NCBI GenBank assembly: GCA_948474755.1
Contig: CAOLHI010002557.1
Span: 124,001 to 188,000, forward strand
Length of the DNA stretch: 64,000 bases
Reading direction: 5' to 3'
DNA from: Ctenosaura bakeri
Taxonomy: Eukaryota; Chordata; Lepidosauria; Squamata; Iguanidae
The position numbers and the translations under genes are program-made. The notes beneath the pieces are model-generated. The model was not told where the DNA came from. It saw only the letters and a list, made by a program, of their open reading frames with translations, and did not search any database. Shown piece after piece: positions 1 to 9,200 of this stretch (position 1 is the stretch's first letter; every line of letters starts with the position of its first letter).

Positions 1-769
1 TCCACAGGAGCCACAATATGTGAGCTAACTTTAAGATGAGCTTCTCTGTACTAAATTAGTGACACAGAGACTATGTTCCTTCTTGCGGAGTTCAAAATGT
101 AAAGTGGCTACCTTATAATTATGGGTTCCTCTGGTCTAATAGAAAAACTGATCTTTCACACTTTTTGAGCTCAAATTTAATATTACCTTTAATTATTAGC
201 ATGTAGCTACAACTCAAAAGTAAATACAGGGTCCCTATTAACGGGGATAGACTTTAACCCTTTGCCTTGTCTGTGGTCTAAGTTTGTAAAGGCATCTCTT
301 CACCAATGCCCTTGTATCTATTTGTTTGCAAATTTTGCATGATTAGCATCCTGAGCTTCATCTTTAACTATGCCTGCCAGTTTCATCCAACTCTGGGGAA
401 AAAATACAAGAATGATAACTGCTTCCTTTTTTTATAAACTTAGAATTTAACAATAGTTTGCATGGACCCACACATTGCCACACATTGCTATTTGTCTGCC
501 ATTTTAAGACACCGAAAGAGGGTAACTGCCCCTAAACATTTCACCCAATTTTGTTCAAGGGAGGTGGAAATGTTGGTTGGTTTCCAGTGACAATCAGTGG
601 AAAGCACAAAGCTTTCTTTTCCCTGAAATGAAGAAATGAGTAGGATTGGTAAACCTTCAAAAAAGTCTATCCCAACCCGTGCTGCTTTCTGAATATTTAA
701 GAATTAATTCAAATTTAATCTTGTGGTCAATGCATGCTTATAGTGAAGGCTTCTGAGTTCAGAGTAGTA
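1..769. other. Anonymous AT-rich DNA
   Basis: Nothing recognisable on either strand: no open frame with coding character, no repeat end and no RNA-like fold was found. The sequence is ordinary AT-rich, non-repetitive-looking lizard-type DNA leading up to the first foldback element. Confidence 0.6.
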
Positions 770-970
770 GGGCCTTTCTGCATTACACTATTAAAGTGCT
801 ATTATTCCACTTTTAACATTCTATGGAATTTTAGGGTTTGCAGTTTAGGGAGGGGCATTCTTAGAATTCTCAGCCAGAGAGCTCTTTGGGCCTCAGTAAA
901 TTACAAACCCCAGAATTCCATGGGATGTTGAAAGTGGAATAATAGCACTAAAACAGTGTAGTGTAGGCCC
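770..970. mobile_element. Foldback MITE, GGCC-ended family, long subtype
   Basis: A non-coding foldback element of about 200 bp. The left end reads GGGCCTTTCTGCATTACACT and the right end is its approximate reverse complement (AGTGTAGTGTAGGCCC). Both arms carry the family core ATTCCACTTT(T/C)AACATTCTATGG and its inverse, and a unique central piece (around 860-905) separates them. The flanking triplets are GTA and TTA, an imperfect 3-bp duplication. There is no coding capacity, so movement would depend on a transposase supplied elsewhere. The family has at least six other copies in this window. The superfamily (PIF/Harbinger-like) is inferred from the duplications of the better-preserved copies. 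Confidence 0.8.
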
Positions 971-997
971 TTAGTCACTGTGTTACAATAAGTCTGT

Positions 998-1412
998 GGC
1001 CCTTTTTGCATGTATTTTTTTTTGCGCAAGCGCCCCTTGAGCATCGCGTGAGTGGGAGCATCGCTCCGTATGATGCACTCCCACTCGTGCGACGCTCACA
1101 AGGCTAAAGCGGGGCGCATACACATTTTCTTATTTTCGGCTGTAAGCCAAAAATACTGCGCACTCGCAAAATGCTTGCGGCGCCCTCGCACATTTACCTG
1201 CTTGTGGTGCTTCGGCGAGCCGGGGCGGTCGCGCTTCCTTCCCCCAGCACAGCCTACAGCTCCCAGACTGTGCTGCGGAAGGAAGGGGCAGGGCACGAGT
1301 GCAACGGTCGCGCTACCAGGAAGCCGATGTGGGAGGCAGAAGGGCTGTCGTGAGCGGCTCGCGTGAGTGCCACTCCCCACTGCTGTGACGAAGGTAAGGT
1401 GCGAAAAAGGCC
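998..1412. mobile_element. GC-rich GGCC-ended DNA transposon, diverged copy
   Basis: This is a 415-bp non-autonomous element. The left end is GGCCCTTTTTGCA and the right end is TGCGAAAAAGGCC, and an exact 3-bp target duplication TGT lies on each side. Internal order matches the copies at 8509 and 52389: a GTGAGTGGGAGCATCGCTCC hairpin, a TTTTCGGCT-type hairpin, the motif CATTTACCTG at offset 193 from the left end, then a GGAAGGAAGG inverted-repeat zone. It lacks the minisatellite of the 8509 copy and has lost much of its CpG, so it is probably older. Open frames of 60-116 codons across it are GC-rich shadows, not genes. Confidence 0.85.
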
Positions 1413-2495
1413 TGTATTTGATTGGCAGCAGCATCCTGCAGCACACAGTGAGACTTTCTCATTTCTTTCTGCCATGAGATGTGCATGGTCTTAAAGCTGG
1501 GATAGCTTTCACATCTTTTCAAGTGGAGGTGTCTTATTTTGAAAATGACAGAATAACACAGCAAAAAGGAATCAGTAGTTTCTTTTGTTTCCAGTCTGCC
1601 ACTCTTCCCATGTTTCTATGATACTCATATTCTTAAATAATTGACTCATAAATGGAGCAGAGGGATTTAACTCCCTTCTACAAAACAATGGCAACCCTTC
1701 CAGCTCAATTTATGAACTATCCATGAGGCCCAAAGTTTTCCAATGACAATTAATTATCTGGGATGTTAAAAGACAAATGAATCACATAGGTCTAGGGATG
1801 TGATTCTTTGCTAAGTTAGTTCTCAAAGGAAGCAATAAATGAATTTAATAATTTACTTCCCTTGGAGAAAGTCTTTGAAAATTGTGCAATTTTTAAAAAT
1901 TAATTGCAGTTCAGGACTTAACGCTGCACAAAATTCACATTTTTTTCTTTTTACATGGACACCTATTTTTGTGCAGAAAACATTTTCTGCACAGAAAATA
2001 ATGCTAAGGTGTGACTCAGTTTAACTTTTAATTTAATATTAAATGAAAACACAAAAACTATATAATTGAGAGTGTACAGCTGTGTTTTACGCATATCTAC
2101 ATGCTATATCACAGAGCTACCAAACTTATTCTGCTATCTCATGAAACCAAAATAAAGATCATGGCAAGGTTTTGGACCACATCTATCAACCACAAAGCAT
2201 TTTTTTTTTTTTTGGAAGGGGGAAGTAGTCATGAACAGTTTTGACTGAGCTTTATATTTAGATTTAGCACTGATATTTCATATATTTTCATACAAGCTTG
2301 AGGCCAATCAGCAAATTTCTTCTCTTTTCTTTTCTTTCTGGCCAGCCTTGGTTCATGCAATGTTGTATGAAACAAAATTTACAGTTTGTAGGTGTTTCTA
2401 GTCAAAATGTTGTTTCATTCAAATCATAATCAATTTCAAACTGGGCAAAGCCAGGTAAATTTCTATTTTTATATATATAGTCCCATACATAGTTA
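1413..2495. other. Anonymous DNA with one short perfect palindrome
   Basis: No gene or full repeat was recognised. At 1970-1993 there is a perfect inverted repeat with 11-bp arms (TGTGCAGAAAA / TTTTCTGCACA) around a 2-bp centre. The same TGTGCA...AAAAT vocabulary recurs near 6420-6500, 14600-14880 and 57000-57190. Confidence 0.5.
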
Positions 2496-2980
2496 TAAAT
2501 AGTGACTGTAGTCCTGTTGGGCAGTAATGAATACGTAGCCTAGAGTTAAACACTTGCAAATGTTTTGTATTCATTGTCCTTATGTAGCCCCCTAAATCAG
2601 AGAATATGTAGGGACCCTGAAAGCCCCCTGATCTCCATTTACTGGGAAGCAGCCACTGTGATCAATAGAGATCTGTTCTTCTGTTGATTGTGAAGCAGCT
2701 GGCTGATAGTTTCATCCCGATTTGCACGAGTGATCTCCAGCACAAACGGAAATTGTGGCAGGGATCCTGCTTCTGCTGGTCACACCAGAGATTACTCACA
2801 GGAAGTGAGTGGGAAAGCTGCTTCCGGAGTGATTGGTGAACAGAACACCATCAACTGCAGTGGCTGCTTCCTGATAAATGGGGCCCATGGGGTCACTGGG
2901 ACAGGATTTACTGTATAGCCCCAAAGCTATGAGGTTTACATATAGGTAAATGCCCAACAGGACTCTGGTCAGTTATATTT
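2496..2980. mobile_element. Possible DNA transposon bounded by ~27-bp inverted repeats
   Basis: The left boundary (2496-2523) and the right boundary (2951-2980) are inverted copies of each other, sharing AGTCCTGTTGGGCA exactly and the neighbouring bases approximately. The arms continue weakly inwards (GAATACGTA opposite TATATGTAA). The interior of about 430 bp has no long open frame; the 62-codon frame at 2730-2918 resembles nothing known. This is the structure of a non-autonomous DNA transposon. I could not define a target duplication, so the exact ends and the superfamily are uncertain. Confidence 0.45.
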
Positions 2981-5900
2981 AAGTTGGAGACAAGCTTCAA
3001 GATTTAAACCAGTCATGATAACAACTAAGAAGAGCATTAGAAGTCAAGCAAACAACTAATTTAGGAATGATAGTGTAGTTTATATGAAGTATCACATTCC
3101 TTTAATTTCATTATGTCAGATCTCAAATTTTCTCAGTTCTTACAAGTGTCTCCCAACATCCAAGATGAATCAAACAAAATTAAAGGCAAGATAACTACTT
3201 ATAATTTATTTAGTGAGAATATTCCCTTGCAATAATGATCAGGTCCCCCCTCCCTTTTTTTATCTGTGTTAAGCTTCAATATTCAGCCTCAGTATAATGC
3301 AGGGACAACATTCTTAAAAATGAATGACATTTCATGGTAAATGGCCATAAATTATCTATTTAGTATATATTCTGGTTAAAAATATACAGACCAGAATTCT
3401 GTTAGGGTGTTGTACACTTGTAAATGGACTTAAATGTGCAGGAAGTAGAATTGCAAAGAAGCACAATGTCCATATCCTGTAGAGGGCTGCTTTTGCATAT
3501 CTTTGTAGCAGAGCCAGCAAAAGCAGCAATGTGCAATGGTACCAAAGCAAATTAGGACCAAAATGCTGTGGTCCTCAAAGTGCATTGGGCCCACAGTACA
3601 CATTGGGCACTCTTGCCAGTGTTCCATTGAGCATCTCTGCAATTCAGTAACTGTGTTTCTTAGTATCTCTGCTACTTAGTTTAGTGAATGCAAATTTACA
3701 TTGAGTGAAAGGTCATACAGGATTTCGCAATCATTAAATGCTTCACTGCTCTGAATTTCTTTCTTGACAGGTCCCTGATATATTTCTCCTTTTATAGCCA
3801 ACATTGTGTAATACAGCTTTTTGTCTCACATGGAATCCTCTAGGTCATGTTTGTCTCTGTCTTGCCATCCAATAAATATCTTTCAATCTTAGGATGACAG
3901 ATTTAGACCCTGAATTTTTTTAAAAACAACAACAACAGATTTCATTCATTTCATTTTGACCTTTTACATCTTCTGATAAAAGTCAATTTGTATCAACAGG
4001 ACAATTTTTTTATTGTTATGACTATGTGACTTAAATATAAATATATTATTTTTCTAAGCTTTACATGTTGTTTTGCACTTTAGTGTATATCCTGGCTCCG
4101 GTGTGGCAATGCTGGAAACAGTCTCATTTGTCTTATATTGATTCAAAAGCTCTTTGACCAAATTTGGGTGTTGAACACAAACTGAGACTCAGAAATTAGG
4201 ATTCCAAAAACTGCTTTTTTTTTTTAAAATGTTCAAATAGGTTGAATGGTGTTTGCAGGTATAGTATCCCCCTTGGAAGGCAACAATGCTAGCCACATTT
4301 AAGAAAAATAGTTTCAAGGAATTTTGTGCTATGTGGTTTTAAATGTGGGTGTAGGGTTGCAGATGAAAAAAAAATTGAACGGCCAATCACATTTTCAATA
4401 TTTTGGCATAACTGAGGGAAAAAACCTGCAGATATAATTGCATCTTCTCAGAAAAGCAAGGCCAGTAAATTTTGGATAACTTGGTGCAGTGACTTTTATA
4501 AAAGAACAGTCATTTCTTTTGGAAGGTACCCAAGAAAGGGCATGCTTTTCCTGTAGTGTTCATTGTGAAGCATTGTTCTGAAAATGACAAACAGTACAGA
4601 AGTATTCTTAAGTAAGGAAACTAACCTCAGGTTCATTCTCTGGTGTGTGGTTCCATAACAATCCAAGAAGTGTGAAGTGAGAATGAATAGCACACTTCAC
4701 ATTTCAGTGGTTTTTGTCTTAACCAGAATCTCCAAAAAGGCAACATATTTTGGAGTTTTATTGTAATTTTGCTTGAGTCAGAAAGAGTCCGCATACTTTT
4801 GAAGGTTTACTTATTTTACTCAAGCCAATTGCTAAACAAAGCAATATGGGAGGCTTGGTAGCAGAGAGCTGAGATTAGAATAACAGTGAGATGAGCAGTG
4901 TTATGTCAGAGCAGAGTGAGGAGCCAGGTCATAGTGAAGGCAGGCCTACAAAAAGAACCAAGGAAACAGGTGGGCAAATTCCTGTTACAAAGCAGCACCA
5001 TTTACAAGCAGGCACCATTCCCCAGATAGCAGGAAGGAGAAAGTGTGCTAGGAATTCTGTCTAGGACACCTGCAACAAAAGGGCAAACAGTTAGGGAGCA
5101 GGAGGTAGGAGCAGAGGAGGAAGAGAATTAAGGAAGAGGTGGTACACTACATGCTGGCAGAGGTTTATTGTGCTATGGAGGCTAGTGGACTGGCAGAATG
5201 GGGGGCATGCAGGCAGCTATCTGTAAACAAGCAACACCTTTGTCGAGTAGGTACAGTCTACCAAAAGTAAGGAATACTCACAAGTTTTCTTGTTCTCAGT
5301 GAGAAGAGGTGCCCTCACATCTCAAGATAACTTGTTTACAAAACAGTCAGTCATTGTGATACTTTTTTTGCATTGTTACTCCAAAACGTGGGTTCCACAA
5401 GGACCACCTCACGATGCCATTACCTCCTTGCAAAGGTGGGGAATTAATTAGCTCAAAATCAGGAGGCTAAAAAGAGGGGGCCAACTTAGCAAGATCTTGC
5501 TACCAATGTTTTTGGGCTCACACAGTAAAAGAACCAGCCAAAGATTCAAAAGTAAGCTAAAAATGTGTTTATATTGGGGAAAATTCATTCATGTATGCAC
5601 ACAAAATACAAACAGTCAAACCTTCACACAAGAGCTAACTGAAGGAGAAAGGGAGGGAAAATTATGTATAGAGAGGCTGGGTTTTTGGGGGGGATTTATA
5701 ATTATCAGTTCAGAAGAGTAGTGAAGAGCAGAAATGTGTTTTGGCTTAGGTAGGACCTAAGGACAGTTCTCATTCAGGATCCAGACAGACAGAGTGATGG
5801 GTAGACCTTTGAGAGACTGCACTGGGCATCCTGAAATCAGAGGTATTTGAACCCTGAAAATGGCCTTTGGCAGGGAAGGTTCCAGATGCAAGACAAAGGG

Positions 5901-7154
5901 AACCTGTTGTGAACAATGGGTCTTTCACCTGTTGATGGGCTTAGTGCTTGATTGACAAAGACAATGGGTGTTGTAATTGCTGTCTATTGTGGGTGCTACA
6001 AGGAAAGAAGAAAGAGTCCAGGTGTATGAGGGATGGGTATCTGTCAATCAGTGTCCTTCTGGGCTTCTCACAATGGCATTCTCCAGGAAATTCCAGCTTC
6101 TATTACTCTCTGGAACAGCAGTGATTGACCTGATAATTGACCTAGGTTACACCAAGAGGGTGTTTTAGGCTGACCTGCCTGTGGCCTCATGTTTACAGTC
6201 AGGTTTCTTCCTCTTTTGGTTTGACCTCCCGGTCACCTTCAAGTTGGATTTTGATATCAGTGCCAATTAAAGTGTCAATTAAATATGATGCCAATTAGAT
6301 ATGATGCCCGTTCCAAACCATACTGATATCAGGGACCCCCAAAGCCAAAACATTTGTCCAATAAAAGGAGATTTTCCAAAAAATCCCAAACAAACCTCAC
6401 TTGTTTTATGCAAAAAGTTGTCTTGTGCAGAAAATTAATTTTGTACAAATAGTTTTTTTGTACAAAAGTGGTACATTTTGCACAGAATACAGTGTTTTTC
6501 ACAAACAAATATTTTATTGCCTAATGGAATATTTTTCTGCTCAAAACCAAGGGGTTTTTTTTTTTGGTTTTTTTTTTTTTTGAGGAAATAACATTCTCCC
6601 CCCCACACACACACACAAATAAACTTTTTGGGGAAAATCCTTATAAAATGTGAAAGTTAACCTAAATAATGTGCAGAATCTTCATAATCTCACCTACTGA
6701 GGAGAAACACCTCTCTTCCATCGCAGGCAAGAGTACTCTGCTGAACACCAGAAAGTGACTCAGGTTAAAGTGCCTGAATCCAGGGCACTGATAGGAATCC
6801 AGTGAGGGAACATAATATACTGGGAAAAAGAGACTGATGGTGGTAGAAGCAGACAGAATGAGGTGGGAGCAGAGAACACTGGGTGCAAGTGCAAGGTTTT
6901 GGGTGGAAATAATTACACCGAGAACTTTTACATCTTCCTGTAAGCATGCTGAGTGTTTGAAGATACATTGCAAACAATGCAGTGATTAAAACCTTTCAAA
7001 TAAGGATGTTTCATTGAGGCCTCAGAAGACTAAATATCCTAAGGCACCATTAGATCTGAAGTGGGGATGGGGACCTAAAACACATCAACATGCCCCATAG
7101 GAGGACCAATAAGGAGGTGCAGAATGTGCTCACCAAGGGGTTAGGCCACTTTAT
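2981..7154. other. Anonymous DNA, no gene recognised
   Basis: No coding exon was recognised. Two details stand out. First, 4770-6370 has the texture of an old repeat or retroelement: a purine-rich stretch at 4890-5110, then CT/GA-balanced segments ending near 6350. I cannot name it. Second, 6420-6500 is an imperfect inverted repeat built from TTGTGCAGAAAAT and ATTTTGCACAGAA around TTTTGTACAAA cores, followed by T-runs and a short (CA)n at 6603-6616. Short frames here (60-107 codons) are at chance length. Confidence 0.5.
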
Positions 7155-7653
7155 GACCCTTTTTGCACAAGGCTAGTGAATCGCTTTGTGCCGTTTCTTA
7201 CCAGTTCTTCTGGGCTCGAAACAAGGAGGACTTTCCCTTATGTCCTTCAGCAGGGCTACTCTGTATGTTCCACGCTGATTCGGAGCAGTGCAAGGTCATA
7301 GATCTGCACTATGAGGATGAGCAAATGGTGGCTTCCTGTCGTTTATTGGGCCGGACCAACTGCTGAAGCTGACCATGCCCACAGCCCAACCTCCACTGAT
7401 CACCAGATTGCATTGGTGCAAATGTGCATGTCTGCACCGCTGCGAAAGTACGAATTGGCGCGATCTGGAAAATTGAAAAACTGGTTTCTTCCATTTTTCA
7501 AATAGCGCACTCGAGGACCACTTGGGGGTGCATTTAATCAGACTTAGGTGCGGAACGAAGGTAAATAATCCAAACCTTGTCCGCTCCAAGGTGCAGACAA
7601 CCTCCGTTACAAGACACATTGGCCCATCTTAATTTCCTCGTGCGGAAAGGGCC
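7155..7653. mobile_element. GGCC-ended DNA transposon, low-GC relative
   Basis: A 499-bp element with imperfect terminal inverted repeats: left GACCCTTTTTGCACAAGG, right CCTCGTGCGGAAAGGGCC. The flanking triplets are TAT and TGT, a possible mutated 3-bp duplication. The ends match the GC-rich family at 998, 8509 and 52389, but the interior is largely different, so it is either a distant subfamily or an element with a replaced interior. A CTTACC motif lies 42 bp from the left end. The frames inside (up to 107 codons) read in several phases and show no known domain. Confidence 0.7.
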
Positions 7654-8404
7654 TGTGCAACACCTTGCAATAGTCTTCTGACAGCCAGAGTTCTACTGAG
7701 TAGATGGAATCCACTTGTCAGAAAGGACAATAGATTGTTCCTGAAGGAGCTGCAACAGGAGGGTAAGGGCCATCCTGGCCATCCTGGTAAGGGAAAGGAA
7801 CTAAGCAGAGCCTTGTCCCTTGTCTGTGGCTGGTAGTGGGGGAGGATATAAGCTCCTGAAGGACACCTTGGGCACCCCTTTGAAGGTAAGGTTAGGCTCT
7901 GACTCTGTCTCTTTAAGGTCCTGAGACTTTAAATTGGGATTTTGAGATTGGGACTCTTGCTTGCACAGTCCTGAGACTTCAATGGGAGCTCTCCTGGGTT
8001 TACCTTCCCTTTTCAGTCTGCTAGGAAGCAACTCAAGTATTTGGCTTGCATTTAGGGCTCAGGTGGCTCACTCATGGGAAGTCTGAGGAGGCTGTCACCA
8101 GAGTGTCACCTGGCCTCTGTAGGACCTACAGCAGCTTCCTCCTCCTGCTTGCTTCATCTCCAAGACAACAAGATGTAAATAGTTCTTAGGTCAAATAAGT
8201 GGCCCTTATTTATCCCAATGCCATGTGTCTGGTCTTGACATTCCAGGATTGGGCATCAATATGAGAGTAGTTAAGGTAACTTTTTGTTCTCTGCCTGCTC
8301 CCAAGATAGCAGCTGTTTCACATAGCTACTTGGTTACCAGGTTTACCACACATTTTTCAAGGAAACCCAATGGATCCCAAGTTTTTGATGAGTACAGCTA
8401 AATA
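7654..8404. other. Anonymous DNA with promoter-like texture
   Basis: No gene was recognised. A small tandem duplication (CCATCCTGG twice, 7771-7788) precedes a TATA-like GGATATAAGC near 7843 and a run of CTGAGACTT-type short repeats (7910-7980). This could be a solitary retroelement LTR, but I found neither a pairing copy nor clear ends, so no element is called. Confidence 0.35.
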
Positions 8405-8508
8405 GCCTAAAGGCACCAGAACCTGTCTAATTTTGGAAGCTAAGCAGATTTAGCCCTGGTTAGTACTTGGACAAGAGATGAATACCAGGTACTTTAGGCT
8501 GTATTTCA

Positions 8509-9157
8509 GGCCCTTTTCGCACGGGCCTTTTCTTGCGCGACAGCCCCGTGAGCCTCGCGGGAATGGGAGCGTCGCTCCGCACGACACACTCCCACTTCCG
8601 CCAGGCTCACGGGGCTGAAGTGGCACGAGCGCGGGTTTTTTGATTTTCGCTTCCAAGCGAAAATCACCCGCTCTCGCACAACGCTCCCGGCACCCGCGCG
8701 CACTTACCTTTCGTGCGGAGCGTCCGGGAGCCGGCAGGGTCGCGCTTCCTTCCCTCCGCCCCTGTGGAAGGAAGGGACGGGGCGGGGCGCTCGCGCGACA
8801 TGTCCTGCTTCACGCGCGGGGGGGCGGATGGGATGAGCGCCTTTCTCTCTCGCGCGCGCGCGGGGGGCGGATGGGACAAGCGCCTTTCTCTCTCGCGCGC
8901 GTGCGGGGGGGCAGACGGGACGAGCACCTTTCTCTCTCACAAGCGCGGGGGGGATGGAGGGGACAGGTTCCTTTCTCACGCGCGCGGGGGGAATGGACGG
9001 ACGTGCGAGCTGTCGCCGCCTCCGGGAGGCTGCCGCTTCCCCACTCGTTCCTTCGCTTGCGGAAGGAAGGAGGGGGAAGCAGCAGCCTCCCGGAGAAGGC
9101 TTCTGGAGCGAGCCGCCCTCCCCCGCTCGCGTGAGGAGACTTAATGCGAAAAGGGCC
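8509..9157. mobile_element. GC-rich GGCC-ended DNA transposon, best copy
   Basis: A 649-bp element with termini GGCCCTTTTCGCAC and TGCGAAAAGGGCC and an exact TCA duplication on both sides. It is strongly CpG-rich against AT-rich flanks. Structure from the left: TIR, then a near-repeat of the TIR start (GGGCCTTTTCTTGCGC); a hairpin closed by CCCCGTGAGCCT / AGGCTCACGGGG; a second hairpin GATTTTCGCTT / AAGCGAAAATC; the motif CACTTACC at offset 192; an inverted repeat of CTTCCTTCCC with GGAAGGAAGGG; a ~42-bp minisatellite; a long inverted repeat of CTCCGGGAGGCTGCCGCTTC type; and the right TIR. Overlapping open frames of up to 175 codons on both strands are arginine-rich products of GC-rich repeats, not genes. 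No transposase is encoded. Confidence 0.88.
8818..8998. repeat. ~42-bp GC-rich minisatellite inside the transposon
   Basis: Five imperfect units contain GGATGGGACAAGCGCCTTTCT-like sequence followed by CGCG runs. Unit cores begin near 8826, 8869, 8913, 8952 and 8992, so the spacing is 39-44 bp. The sister element at 52389 carries about three units at the matching place (roughly 52720-52815) and the 998 copy carries none, so the array length varies between copies. The (CG)n runs could adopt Z-DNA. Confidence 0.8.
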
Positions 9158-9200
9158 TCAGAGGAAGGAAATGGCAAAACCACTGTCGAATATTCAGAGG

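Larger units (their letters stand above)
8405..9200 (+). mobile_element. 5S-rRNA-headed SINE, interrupted by a DNA transposon
   Basis: The head at 8405-8508 is a diverged 5S rRNA copy in plus orientation. GAAGCTAAGCAG, CCTGGTTAGTACTTGGA and the end ATACCAGGTACTTTAGGCT correspond to the internal promoter and 3' half of vertebrate 5S rRNA. The SINE body resumes after the inserted element (AGAGGAAGGAAATGGCAAAA, from 9160) and fades by about 9200. This arrangement matches the 5S-Sauria SINE type described in squamates, as I recall it. The split is exact: TTTCA before and TCAGAGG after the insert restore TTTCAGAGG. It was presumably transcribed by Pol III and copied by a LINE. Confidence 0.8.

Noticed and set aside
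1970..1993. Transcription-factor-like palindrome
   Set aside because: The 24-bp palindrome shares its words with other AT-rich repeat stretches in the window, so a repeat origin is simpler than a regulatory site.
7801..8031. Solitary LTR with a TATA box
   Set aside because: Only a TATA-like word and short repeats are visible. No TG...CA ends, polyadenylation signal at the right distance or duplicated flanks were found.
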